Positions 1 through 7,924 of a DNA stretch of 64,000 bases are shown one piece after another; position 1 is the stretch's first letter, and each line of letters starts with the position of its first letter. The translations under genes were made by a program, and so were the position numbers. Under the pieces are notes generated by a model that was not told the origin of the DNA, did no database searches, and worked only from the letters and a program-made list of their open reading frames with translations. The stretch is taken from positions 27,596 to 91,595 of the forward strand of contig NZ_JALNUI010000017.1 in the NCBI RefSeq assembly GCF_026544205.1, read 5' to 3'. Origin of the DNA: Curtobacterium sp. GC_Cur_3. Its GTDB lineage: Bacteria; Actinomycetota; Actinomycetes; Actinomycetales; Microbacteriaceae.

Positions 1-230
1 GGGTGCTGCTCGTCCGGGGCGGGACGGATCAGACGGAGGTACCCGACCGCATCGGCCTCGGTTCCGAACCACCAGTGCTCGGTGTCGGGCTCACGGTCAC
101 GGCCGTCGAAGTCCTCGGCCGAGACGTGTTGTTCGAGCGCGAACACCCGGTTCCGCAACCGCACGATGCCGTACAGTGCGTCCGTCGTCAGGCGGTCCCA
201 GCGGGTGCGGTGCACGGAATGTCTGGACAT
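1..230 (-). CDS. ElaA-like GNAT N-acetyltransferase, 3' end outside window
   Basis: The reverse strand is open from an ATG at 230 to the window edge (about 76 residues). It reads MSRHSVHRTRWDRLTTDAL, then LRNRVFALEQ, DFDGRDREPDTEHWW and VGYLRLIRP. The L-R-x-x-V-F-x-x-E-Q pattern followed by D-x-D-G and a G-Y-x-R-L strand is typical of the N-terminal half of ElaA-type GNAT proteins, which acetylate an unknown acceptor using acetyl-CoA. The acetyl-CoA loop would lie beyond the window. It is divergent from msrB with 55 bp between starts. The ElaA assignment rests on the N-terminus only. Confidence 0.7.
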   Translation of the reverse strand, partial: MSRHSVHRTRWDRLTTDALYGIVRLRNRVFALEQHVSAEDFDGRDREPDTEHWWFGTEADAVGYLRLIRPAPDEQH

Positions 231-285
231 CGCGGCGAGTTTACTGAAGTGGCCGAAACCCACGGCTGGAAAGCAGGAGGAACCC

Positions 286-690
286 ATGGCACACAACGTC
301 GAGAAGTCAGACGCCGAGTGGCGCGCGGAGCTCTCCCCCGAGCAGTACGCCGTGCTGCGGCAGGCCGGCACGGAGCGCCCCTGGACCGGTGAGCTCCTGG
401 ACGAGGAGCGCGCCGGCATCTACACCTGTGCTGCGTGCAACGCGGAGCTGTTCAAGAGCGGCACGAAGTTCGACTCCGGCTGCGGCTGGCCGTCGTTCTA
501 CGAGTCGGTCGACCCCGAGGCCGTCACCCTCATCGAGGACCGCTCGCTCGGCATGGCCCGCACCGAGGTCCGTTGCGCGAACTGCGGCTCGCACCTCGGG
601 CACGTGTTCCCGGACGGCTTCGGCACCCCGACTGGTGACCGGTACTGCATGAACTCGCTGTCGCTGAACTTCTCCGCGCAGGGCGAGTGA
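286..690 (+). CDS. msrB: Peptide-methionine (R)-S-oxide reductase MsrB
   Basis: A 134-residue cytoplasmic enzyme that reduces methionine-R-sulfoxide in oxidised proteins using thioredoxin. Two CxxC zinc pairs are visible (CAAC near residue 45, CANC near 95), as are the family signature GCGWPSF and the catalytic cysteine in RYCMNS near 125. The length is normal for a single-domain MsrB. The ATG at 286 is chosen because AGGAGG lies 5 bases upstream; the longer open frame has no family similarity before this point. It is followed by tRNA-Thr on the same strand. Confidence 0.95.
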   Translation: MAHNVEKSDAEWRAELSPEQYAVLRQAGTERPWTGELLDEERAGIYTCAACNAELFKSGTKFDSGCGWPSFYESVDPEAVTLIEDRSLGMARTEVRCANCGSHLGHVFPDGFGTPTGDRYCMNSLSLNFSAQGE

Positions 691-726
691 GTCCCCGACG
701 CCCTCGTTGGTACGATGAGGGCGTCA

Positions 727-799
727 GCCAGCATGGCGCAATTGGTAGCGCACCGTACTTGTAATACGGGGGTTGCGGGTTCAAGTCCCGCTGCTGGCC
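727..799 (+). tRNA. tRNA-Thr (anticodon TGT)
   Basis: A full cloverleaf can be drawn: acceptor GCCAGCA/TGCTGGC (727-733 with 792-798), D-arm GCGC/GCGC, anticodon stem CCGTA/TACGG around loop CTTGTAA (anticodon TGT, reading ACA), and T-arm GCGGG/CCCGC with loop TTCAAGT. The discriminator base is C799 and no CCA is encoded. It lies in the 281-bp gap between msrB and the glycosyltransferase. Confidence 0.95.
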
Positions 800-922
800 C
801 TCTTCTGCTTCGGCACGCCCCCGCTCAGCATCGTCGCAGCGGTCATCTGGGTCGCTGAGCCGGTCCTCCCGGCGTCGCTCGTGTTCGTCGCCGCGACGGT
901 CGTGCCCTGGACCGTCGCGTGA
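800..922 (+). pseudogene. Possible gene remnant (DUF3099-like C-terminus) abutting tRNA-Thr
   Basis: Directly after the tRNA, one frame stays open to a TGA at 920-922. It encodes a hydrophobic stretch LFCFGTPPLSIVAAVIWVAE followed by PVLPASLVFVAATVVPWTVA. No start codon or ribosome site is available because the frame runs back into the tRNA. The pattern resembles the second transmembrane half of small actinobacterial DUF3099 membrane proteins, which often end in V-V-L-P-W/Y-x-A-V. It may be a decayed gene whose 5' half was lost beside the tRNA. Chance cannot be excluded. Confidence 0.25.
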
Positions 923-971
923 CGTGGAGTCCGCCGGTCGATGAGTTCCGCTCGCCCTATGCTGGCGGGCG

Positions 972-2498
972 ATGACCGCGACCTCCACCCGCACCACGGG
1001 CGAACCGCCGACGGAGCGTCGACACCGTCGTCACCCCGGTCGGTGGCTCCCGCTCGTCTCGGCACCGTGGACCCGGTGGACGGCCTTCGCGGTCGTCGCG
1101 CTCTGGGCGGTCTACCAGCAGCTCTGGCGACTCGGCTCGGCGAACGTCGTCACGGACGAACCCGCCTACCAGCAGCCCGGCTACGCCTACCTGCACGGGG
1201 TGTTCACTGACAACCGCCAGCACCCGCCGACAGCCAAGTACCTGATGGGCCTGGCGCAGGTCCTGCTCGGCGAGGGCGTGCCGTCCGCCCGCGTCCCCGT
1301 CGCACTCCTGGGGCTCGTGACCGGCCTCGTGCTCTTCGTGTGGCTCCGCCGCGACGTCGGCTGGTGGACCGGCCTGCTCGCCGCGGGCTTGTGGTGGCTC
1401 CCGCCGCACGGCATCGTCGGGGACCCGAGTCGCATCGATCGGCTCGCGCTCCTGGACGGCCCGATGGTCGCGTTCGGGGTGGTCGCGATGTGGTGCGGCT
1501 GGCGCTGGGCCCGCGGCGGACGATGGCCGTGGATCCTGTCCGCCGGGATCGCCGCGGGGCTCTCGGTGACGTCGAAGGAGATCGGCGTCCTCCTCGTGCC
1601 GGCGTTCGTCGTGCTGCCGCTGCTCTTCCGTCGGTGGTGGGCGACGCTCTGGGGTGGCGGACTCTTCGCGATCGGGTTCGTGGTGGCGGTCGTCGTGCCG
1701 TACCTGCCCTTCGGGGTGGTCTCGACGGTCACCGACATGATCGCGTTCCAGCGTCAGCACGCCGCCGACGGACACCTGGTCGAGATCGCCGGGATCGTCA
1801 CGCGGCACTCCCCCTGGTGGGCGAACCTCTGGTACCAGTGGCAGGGCACCGGGACGCTCGAGTGCGTGGTGCTCGCGGTCGGTGTGCTCGCGGCGTTCCT
1901 GATCCGCCCCGGGCGACTGGTCCTCTGGCTCGCGATCGTCGCGGTGCCGTTCTTCGTCTTCTTCCTCGGTGTCAGCGACGTCGCGCTCGGCGAGTACTAC
2001 CTCGCGTGGATGCCCGTCCTGGTCGCGCTCGCGGCGATCGGGATCGGACGCCTCGGGTCCCTGCGCGGACCGCTGTGGTTCCGCACCGTCGCCTTCGCGG
2101 CCAGCCTGGCGTTGGTCGCCGCCGTCGGCGTCTCGAGCGTGCGGTTGTCGGTGTCCACCTGGTCCGTCCACCCCACCGGGATCGGACGCCTCCCCGAGGT
2201 GCTCGCTGCGACCCACCGCGAGGACGCGTTCGTGCTGGCGCAGCGCGAGTCGCCGTCGGCGGTCGCCGCGTTCGTGGGCAGGAACCAGACCAGGGATCCG
2301 CATGCCGGCCCCTTCGACCTGATCGTCATCGGGCAGGACCGTCGCTACCCGCTCGACCTGGGCATCCCGGCGTTCGTCGAGGCCCACCCGGACCAGGTGC
2401 GCGTGGTCCGGCTCGACGACGTCGAGGTGCTCGTCCCCGACGGGCGCTTCCGGAAGACCGCGACCGGGTGGGAGGTCATCCCGCGCCAGCGGGACTGA
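972..2498 (+). CDS. GT39/PMT-type membrane glycosyltransferase
   Basis: A 508-residue polytopic membrane protein with about 10-12 hydrophobic segments. After the first segment comes VVTDEPAYQQ, the acidic D-E pair of the first extracytoplasmic loop in protein O-mannosyltransferase (PMT) and ArnT-like enzymes. It is followed by HPPTAKYL, the second loop signature of the same superfamily. Such proteins move a sugar from a polyprenyl-phosphate donor onto protein or envelope glycans. The C-terminal 100 residues look soluble. Donor and acceptor cannot be told from sequence. It is a single-gene unit ended by strong hairpins downstream. Confidence 0.75.
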   Translation: MTATSTRTTGEPPTERRHRRHPGRWLPLVSAPWTRWTAFAVVALWAVYQQLWRLGSANVVTDEPAYQQPGYAYLHGVFTDNRQHPPTAKYLMGLAQVLLGEGVPSARVPVALLGLVTGLVLFVWLRRDVGWWTGLLAAGLWWLPPHGIVGDPSRIDRLALLDGPMVAFGVVAMWCGWRWARGGRWPWILSAGIAAGLSVTSKEIGVLLVPAFVVLPLLFRRWWATLWGGGLFAIGFVVAVVVPYLPFGVVSTVTDMIAFQRQHAADGHLVEIAGIVTRHSPWWANLWYQWQGTGTLECVVLAVGVLAAFLIRPGRLVLWLAIVAVPFFVFFLGVSDVALGEYYLAWMPVLVALAAIGIGRLGSLRGPLWFRTVAFAASLALVAAVGVSSVRLSVSTWSVHPTGIGRLPEVLAATHREDAFVLAQRESPSAVAAFVGRNQTRDPHAGPFDLIVIGQDRRYPLDLGIPAFVEAHPDQVRVVRLDDVEVLVPDGRFRKTATGWEVIPRQRD

Positions 2499-2525
2499 CC
2501 CGGGAAAACCAGGCGCCCGGACAGC

Positions 2526-2595
2526 GCAGACGCCGGACAGAGCGGGCGGAGCAGACGCCGGACAGAGCGGGCGGAGCAGACGCCGGACAGAGCGG
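2526..2595 (+). repeat. 25-bp tandem repeat, 2.8 copies
   Basis: Units begin at 2526, 2551 and 2576, each starting GCAGACGCCGGACAGAGCGG. The third is cut after 20 bases where the hairpin at 2594 begins. Copies are identical, suggesting recent slippage. It lies 27 bp past the glycosyltransferase stop and is non-coding in any convincing frame. Confidence 0.85.
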
Positions 2596-2626
2596 AGGCC
2601 CGGGCGACGATGTCGCTCGGGCCTCC
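2594..2626 (+). terminator. GGAGGCCCGG-family hairpin terminator
   Basis: A 15-bp stem, GGAGGCCCGGGCGAC (2594-2608) with GTCGCTCGGGCCTCC (2612-2626), has one G-T wobble and a 3-base loop. It follows the glycosyltransferase gene and belongs to the dispersed GGAGGCCCGG hairpin family of this window. Confidence 0.75.
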
Positions 2627-2755
2627 GGCGCAGGTGGAACACGGATCAGGGGGCGTTCCGGCGCTCGGCGCGGTAACCAGCCGGCCGTACCAGGATGATG
2701 ACAGTTCACCAGGGCGCTTGTGAAGACGTCGCAGGTGACCTCGCGGCTTCCCGCA

Positions 2756-2796
2756 CCGATCCCGCAGCCGGCGTCCAGCGTCGGCTGCGGGATCGG
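2756..2796. terminator. Bidirectional hairpin between convergent genes
   Basis: A perfect 15-bp stem, CCGATCCCGCAGCCG with CGGCTGCGGGATCGG, has an 11-base loop and sits 10 bp from the aldo/keto reductase stop. It probably ends transcription from both sides. The 129 bp between it and the first hairpin shows no gene. Confidence 0.8.
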
Positions 2797-2806
2797 CGGT
2801 GGCGGG

Positions 2807-3838
2807 TCAGCGGCCGCCGGCGATCTTCCGCTCGCGCTGCGCGACACCCGCGGTGCCGTACGGGTAGTCGTCGATGCGCGGTGCACTGGCGTCCGTGAGG
2901 GCCTGGAGCTCGGCCTCGTCGAGCACCAGGTCGGCCGCCCCGAGGTTGTCGGCGAGCTGGTCGAGCGTGCGGACGCCGAGGATGACGCTCGTGACGGCCG
3001 GGCGCGCGAGCAGCCAGGCGAGGGCGACCTGCGAGCGTGAGGCGTCGTGTGCGTCCGCCACCCCGGAGAGGACGTCGAGCACCGCCCACGTGCGCTCGTC
3101 GGAGTTCCTGGCCTGCCAGGCCTCCATGCCGCGCTCGGGGTTCTCGCCGAGGCGGGTCGCACCGGTCGGGGCCTCGTCGCGCTGGTACTTGCCGGACAGC
3201 CAGCCGCCGGCGAGCGGGGACCAGGGCAGCAGGCCGATGCCGGCGTCGAGGCAGGCGGGCACGACCTCGTGCTCGATGTCGCGGACGAGCAGGTTGTACT
3301 GCGGCTGCAGGGTCACGGGCGGGGCGAAGTGGTGGGCCTTGGCCTCGTACACGGCCTTCGTGACCTGGTAGCCGAGGTAGTTCGAGAACCCGTAGGAGCC
3401 GATCTTGCCCGCGGAGACGGCGTCGTCGAGGAAGCGCAGGGTCTCCTCGATCGGGGTCAGGGCGTCCCACGCGTGCATCTGGTACAGGTCGATGTGCTCG
3501 ACGCCGAGGCGGTCCAACGAGGCGTCGAGCGCCAGGCGGAGGTGCCGGCGCGAGAGCCCGAGGTCGTTCGGACCGTCGCCCTGCGGGAAGCGGCCCTTCG
3601 TGGCGAGGACCACCTGGGCGGCCTCGGTCGGGTGCGACGACAGCCAGCGGCCGATGATGCGCTCCGACTCGTTGCCGGAGTACACGTCCGCCGTGTCGAC
3701 GAGGGTGCCGCCAGCCGCGACGAACGCGTCGAGGATGGCGTGTGAGGTGGCTTCGTCGGCTTCGCTGCCGAACGTCATGGTGCCGAGGGTCAGGGTGGAC
3801 ACCGCTGTCCCGCTGTTCCCGAGGAGTCTGTATTCCAT
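2807..3838 (-). CDS. Aldo/keto reductase
   Basis: A 343-residue NADPH-dependent oxidoreductase of the AKR superfamily with a (beta/alpha)8 barrel. The catalytic tetrad is visible: D and Y in DTADVY near residue 51, K in LATKGRF near 82, H in YQMHAWD near 122. GFSNYLGYQV and the C-terminal SVILGVRTLDQLADNL phosphate-binding segment match the YajO/Tas-like branch. It starts at an ATG at 3838. It stands alone, convergent with the glycosyltransferase. The substrate is unknown. Confidence 0.9.
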   Translation of the reverse strand: MEYRLLGNSGTAVSTLTLGTMTFGSEADEATSHAILDAFVAAGGTLVDTADVYSGNESERIIGRWLSSHPTEAAQVVLATKGRFPQGDGPNDLGLSRRHLRLALDASLDRLGVEHIDLYQMHAWDALTPIEETLRFLDDAVSAGKIGSYGFSNYLGYQVTKAVYEAKAHHFAPPVTLQPQYNLLVRDIEHEVVPACLDAGIGLLPWSPLAGGWLSGKYQRDEAPTGATRLGENPERGMEAWQARNSDERTWAVLDVLSGVADAHDASRSQVALAWLLARPAVTSVILGVRTLDQLADNLGAADLVLDEAELQALTDASAPRIDDYPYGTAGVAQRERKIAGGR

Positions 3839-3924
3839 GCCGCGGACGCTACGCCCGGGTGCCCGCCGACCGAGAGGGCTTGGCAGTACCCGTCAGCGCA
3901 GCCCGGACACCGTGCGAGCGCCCG

Positions 3925-4704
3925 TCACGCCCCGAAGAACGCGATCGCCGCCTCCCGGAACGGCCGCGACGTCGGGGCATTGAAGTGGTTCCGCCCCGGG
4001 ATCTCGAAGAACGACGCGTTCGGCGCGGCCTCGGCCAACCGCACGGCGCTGTCCCGGATGCCGTCCTCACTGCCCGCCGCCATCAGGATCGGCTGCGCGG
4101 GGGCGTTCGCCGGCGTCGGTTCGATGCTGTTCCGCATGCCCTCGACCATCGCCACGAGCGCGCCGAGGTCGTTCCCGTCGACCCCGGACGCCATGGTGAG
4201 GTAGCCGTTCGTCGCGCGGTCCTCGACCGGGGTGCCGTCGGTGATGAACGCCCGCGCCTGGTCGACCCGCACGCGTCGCATCGGGTCGGCGTCGGGGATC
4301 CCGCCGAAGACGGCGCGGCTGATGCGGTCCGGCAGCCGCTCGGCGGTGTGCCAGCCGACGCGGGCGCCGAGGGAGTACCCGAGGAAGGCGACGTCGTCGA
4401 GCAGGTGGGTGTCGATCACCGCGATGACGTCCGCGACGAGCAGGTCCATCGAGTACGCGCTCGGCTCGTGCGGCTTGGACGACGCCCCGTGTCCGCGCTG
4501 GTCGAGCGCGACGACGCGGTACCCGGCACGGACGAGGTCGCGGGTCCACCCGGACGCGTGCCAGTTCAGCACGGCACCGGAGGCGAACCCGTGCACGGCC
4601 ACGACGACGGGTGCGTCCTGGTCGCCGAAGTCGTACGTGGCGATCGATCGGCCGTCGGGCGACATCACGGCGCGGGGTCGGGGAGCGGCGGGGACGAGTG
4701 GCAT
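3925..4704 (-). CDS. Alpha/beta-fold hydrolase
   Basis: A 259-residue serine hydrolase. The oxyanion segment is VAVHGFASG near residue 40, the nucleophile elbow GYSLGARVG near 110, an acid in GSEDGI near 205, and the catalytic histidine in GRNHFNAP near 235. DQRGHGASSKP is typical of epoxide hydrolase/lipase-like members. No signal peptide is visible. The ATG at 4704 is chosen because it begins just before the first strand and leaves 33 bp to the divergent epimerase gene. The substrate cannot be deduced. Confidence 0.85.
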   Translation of the reverse strand: MPLVPAAPRPRAVMSPDGRSIATYDFGDQDAPVVVAVHGFASGAVLNWHASGWTRDLVRAGYRVVALDQRGHGASSKPHEPSAYSMDLLVADVIAVIDTHLLDDVAFLGYSLGARVGWHTAERLPDRISRAVFGGIPDADPMRRVRVDQARAFITDGTPVEDRATNGYLTMASGVDGNDLGALVAMVEGMRNSIEPTPANAPAQPILMAAGSEDGIRDSAVRLAEAAPNASFFEIPGRNHFNAPTSRPFREAAIAFFGA

Positions 4705-4737
4705 GGCCTCCCAGGGTATCGGGGCACTGTGGACCGC

Positions 4738-5508
4738 ATGGACGGCTACGGCGGCGATCAGATCCGGGCGGCCGAGCGCCCCCACCTCGACGCGGGCGAA
4801 CCGCTCATGCAGCGGGCGGCCGACGGCCTCGCCGCGATCGTGGGCGCACTGCTCGACGACCCGGCCGAACGGCCGGGCGACGGACCGGGCGCGGTCCTGC
4901 TCCTCGTCGGGTCCGGCGACAACGGCGGCGACGCCCTCTTCGCGGGCGCGCGTCTCGCGGCCGCCGGCCGGACCGTCGAGGTGGTCCGGGTCGGCAGTCG
5001 GGTGCACGAGGCGGGGCTGGCCGCCGCCCTGGAGGCCGGGTGCAGCCTCCTGGGCGAACCGTCGGACCCCGGGACCGGCGCGTCCGCTGCCGGGGCTGCG
5101 GACGTCCTGCGGGCTGCGGTGCCCTCCGACGCCGACCGCCTGGCGGCGGTCACGACCGAGGCGGCGCTCCGCGCCGACCTGGTCCTCGACGGGATCCTCG
5201 GCATCAGGGTGTCCGGACCGTCCGCGCTCCGCTCCCCCGCGCGGGAGTGCGTGCACGCGATCCGGGAGCTCGCGCGCGACCAGCGGGCGCCGTTCGTCGT
5301 CGCGGTGGACGTGCCGAGCGGCATCGACGTCGACACCGGCGGGATCGCAGACGACCACGTCCTGCACGCCGACGTCACCGTGACGTTCGGTGGCGTGAAG
5401 GCCGGGCTGCTGCGCGGGCCGGCCGCGACCCTCGCCGGACGGATCGAGCTCGTCGACGTGGGGATCACGGCCGACCTGGCGACCATGGAACCGCTCATCC
5501 GGACCTGA
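4738..5508 (+). CDS. nnrE: NAD(P)H-hydrate epimerase (YjeF N-terminal domain)
   Basis: A 256-residue protein made only of the YjeF_N domain, which interconverts R and S forms of hydrated NAD(P)H so that a separate dehydratase can repair it. Visible are the phosphate-binding GSGDNGGDALF near residue 60, an aspartate in VLDGILGIRVSGP, and VAVDVPSGIDVDTG near 200. Many bacteria fuse this to the dehydratase NnrD; here the gene ends after the epimerase and no NnrD is in the window. An in-frame GTG at 4729 is an alternative start. Confidence 0.9.
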   Translation: MDGYGGDQIRAAERPHLDAGEPLMQRAADGLAAIVGALLDDPAERPGDGPGAVLLLVGSGDNGGDALFAGARLAAAGRTVEVVRVGSRVHEAGLAAALEAGCSLLGEPSDPGTGASAAGAADVLRAAVPSDADRLAAVTTEAALRADLVLDGILGIRVSGPSALRSPARECVHAIRELARDQRAPFVVAVDVPSGIDVDTGGIADDHVLHADVTVTFGGVKAGLLRGPAATLAGRIELVDVGITADLATMEPLIRT

Positions 5509-5531
5509 CGGTCGGCGGGTCCGCCAACCGA

Positions 5532-6473
5532 TCAGATGCCGCCGGCGTCCACACCGTCCTCGACGTCGCCACGGGCCTCGAGCCAGGTGTCGACGAAGTG
5601 GCGATAGTTGGCCGCGATGAGGCTCTCCGCCGCCTCGGTGTCGAGGCCGTCGCGGACCACGTCCTCGAGCGGCTCCTCCCAGTTGCTCCGGCCGATCGCG
5701 AACCCGACGAAGCCGTCGACCGGTGCCGCGGTGCGCAGCCAGTGGTCGAGCTGCTCCTCCGGGGCGTCGCGACCGAGGACGATGCACTGCACCGAGTCCC
5801 GGCCGTCACGGCGGGCGGTGGCGACGACGCGCTCGGCGTCCTCGGAGCGGTCGAGCCCCTCGAGCTTCCACACGTCGGCCTCGACACCGTGGTCCTGCAG
5901 GTACTCGAGCACCTGCACGACGAGGTCCGGGCGGAGGTCGCGGTCGTAGTCCTCGACCGATGCCTTCTGCTCGTCGGTGCCCGGGACGAGCAGTTCGACG
6001 AGGAACGGGCGACCGGCGTCGCGCAGGGCCGTGGCGACCTCGGCGAGGTCCGACGCCTGCTGTGCCCGGTGGGCGGCGTCGTAGGCGGGGTTGTCCCGGA
6101 CGAGCACCTTCACCCAGTCCGGGTCGAAGGAGTCGACGTGCGCCATCCAGTCGTCGCCGTACTCGAGCTCGAACCACTCGCGGCCCGACCGCTCGATCGG
6201 CATCGCGAGCTGCAGGCCGGCCTCCTTCACCAGGCGGGCGACGTCAGCGCCGTAGAGCTCGTCGACGAGGACGCCCGTCCGCGCGCGGGAGGCTCCGGCG
6301 GCGAGCGCCGTCAGGACCCCGCGGTAGACGAGCTGCTTGCCCGCGCGGACCCGTTCGGCCTCGGCCTCGTCGGCCGGTTCACCGCTGGACTCGTCGTAGG
6401 TGTGCTCGAGCAGCGACGAGCGCTGGTCCATCGCGAGCAGGAACAGGGGGTGACGTTCATCGAGCTTCGGCAT
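5532..6473 (-). CDS. DUF2090 / IolC-C-terminal-like class I aldolase-family protein
   Basis: A 313-residue cytoplasmic protein resembling the DUF2090 domain found at the C-terminus of some IolC proteins and related to tagatose-bisphosphate-type aldolases. Hallmarks are LFLLAMDQRSS at the N-terminus, GVLVDELYG, VKVLVRDNP, LVELLVPG, DVWKLEGL and GFAIGRSNWEEP near the C-terminus. It is a stand-alone protein here with no inositol genes nearby. A retro-aldol or sugar-phosphate role is inference. It is convergent with nnrE (23 bp) and divergent from the peptidase gene. Confidence 0.65.
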   Translation of the reverse strand: MPKLDERHPLFLLAMDQRSSLLEHTYDESSGEPADEAEAERVRAGKQLVYRGVLTALAAGASRARTGVLVDELYGADVARLVKEAGLQLAMPIERSGREWFELEYGDDWMAHVDSFDPDWVKVLVRDNPAYDAAHRAQQASDLAEVATALRDAGRPFLVELLVPGTDEQKASVEDYDRDLRPDLVVQVLEYLQDHGVEADVWKLEGLDRSEDAERVVATARRDGRDSVQCIVLGRDAPEEQLDHWLRTAAPVDGFVGFAIGRSNWEEPLEDVVRDGLDTEAAESLIAANYRHFVDTWLEARGDVEDGVDAGGI

Positions 6474-6582
6474 GGTCCCGTCCTACTCCCCGGTCGGTCG
6501 GTACCGACTCCGTTCCGGCAGCGCTGGCCCCGTTCCGCGCGTGCCCGCACCTCGACGCCCGGGCATCCGTACATTCGTCAGC

Positions 6583-7476
6583 ATGACGTTCAACGACGAC
6601 TCCCGACTGCAGGGCGGCAAGGTCAAGCGCCGCGGACGGACGACCGCGGTCGCCGGAGGCGGTGTCGGCGTGGTCGCCATCATCGTCTTCCTCATCACCC
6701 AGTTCACGAACGTCAACCTGGACGGGATCGTCGGTGGCGACGGCGGGCTGACCCAGATCCAGGGCGGCGGAGCGACGGCCGAACCGGTGACCGAGTGCCG
6801 CACCGGGCGCGACGCGAACGCCGACGTCGACTGCCGCATGGAGGGCGCCGCCGAGTCCCTCGACGCCTACTGGACGACCGAGAGCCGGCAGCTCGGCGTC
6901 TCCTACACGACCCCGGACTTCTACCTGTTCGACGGCTCGACCGACACCGGGTGCGGCACGGCCTCGGCGTCGACCGGCCCGTTCTACTGCCCCCCGGACC
7001 GCGCGCTGTACCTCGACACCGCGTTCTACGACGACCTGCAGTCGAAGTACGGCTCCTCGGGCGGTCCGCTCGCGCAGATGTACGTCGTCGCGCACGAGTG
7101 GGGCCACCACGTGCAGCAGCTCCAGGGCACCTTCGCCGACACCGACCGCAGCGGCACCGGGGCGTCCTCCGGCAGCGTCCGCGTCGAGCTGCAGGCCGAC
7201 TGCTACGCCGGTGCCTGGGTGGGCGACGCCGCGACGACGAAGTCCGCGAACGGCGAGACCTTCTTCGAGCCGTTCACCCGCGCGCAGATCTCCGACGCGC
7301 TGTCGGCCGCCAGTGCCGTGGGCGACGACAGCATCCAGGAGCGCTCGAGCGGGCACGTCGACCCGGACTCCTTCACCCACGGGTCGAGCGAGCAGCGGCA
7401 GCGCTGGTTCGAGCGCGGCTACGAGCAGGGCGCGATGACCTGCGACACGCTCAGCATCCCCGGCTCGTCCCTCTAG
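6583..7476 (+). CDS. YpfJ-family neutral zinc metallopeptidase
   Basis: A 297-residue protein with one N-terminal transmembrane segment (about residues 22-43, GGGVGVVAIIVFLITQF), so the catalytic domain faces outside. The zinc motif HEWGHH is near residue 167 and the third ligand is the glutamate in VELQADCYAG near 205. Paired cysteines around the domain suggest disulfides. It matches the YpfJ/KPN_02809 family of membrane-anchored zinc peptidases of unknown substrate. The ATG at 6583 begins the basic N-terminus; the longer open frame upstream is not conserved-looking. Confidence 0.9.
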   Translation: MTFNDDSRLQGGKVKRRGRTTAVAGGGVGVVAIIVFLITQFTNVNLDGIVGGDGGLTQIQGGGATAEPVTECRTGRDANADVDCRMEGAAESLDAYWTTESRQLGVSYTTPDFYLFDGSTDTGCGTASASTGPFYCPPDRALYLDTAFYDDLQSKYGSSGGPLAQMYVVAHEWGHHVQQLQGTFADTDRSGTGASSGSVRVELQADCYAGAWVGDAATTKSANGETFFEPFTRAQISDALSAASAVGDDSIQERSSGHVDPDSFTHGSSEQRQRWFERGYEQGAMTCDTLSIPGSSL

Positions 7477-7499
7477 CCCGCTTCATCGGTCGCAACGCC

Positions 7500-7924
7500 C
7501 CGCTCACGTCCGCCGACCGGTCACGGACCGTCGGCCGGCGACCGGCCACAACGCACCGCTCACCTCCGCCGACCGGTCACAGACCGTCGGCCGGGGCGGC
7601 GCGCAGCGACGGCCAACGACCGCTCAGCGCGTACCCGACGGGGTGTCGTGACCGGTCGGCGGCGGAGGACGGCGGCCGGCGGCGCCGCGCACCGGGTACT
7701 GGGGACCGGACGGGACCGGACGGGACCGCCTGGAGGCTCGCCGCCCGTCCGCCGGACCGGCACGGGGCCTCCAGGCGGTCGCGTCCACCCCACGCGCCGC
7801 GCAGCCGAGCGGTCAGGACTCCCCGCTCACGTCCGCCGACCGGTCACAGACCGTCGGCCGGGGCGGCGCGCAGCGACGGCCTCTGGCCGCTCGGCGTGCA
7901 CCCGACGGGGTGTCGTGACCGGTC
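7500..7924. repeat. Family E intergenic elements: partial copy plus twin 102-bp copies
   Basis: The 446-bp gap after the peptidase gene has no gene. It holds three direct copies starting CCGCTCAC(C/G)TCCGCCGAC: a short one (7500-7540) and two of 102 bp (7556-7657 and 7823-7924). The long copies are about 90% identical and end GTGTCGTGACCGGTC. Copy ends are inverted relative to starts, so each long copy can fold on itself. The last copy reaches into the stop codon of the DsbA-like gene through TGACCGGTCA (7916-7925). Confidence 0.85.
7724..7780. terminator. GGAGGC-family hairpin inside the family E region
   Basis: Perfect 14-bp arms, GACCGCCTGGAGGC (7724-7737) and GCCTCCAGGCGGTC (7767-7780), flank a 29-base loop. 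It lies between convergent genes and belongs to the dispersed CCTGGAGGC hairpin family. Confidence 0.65.
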
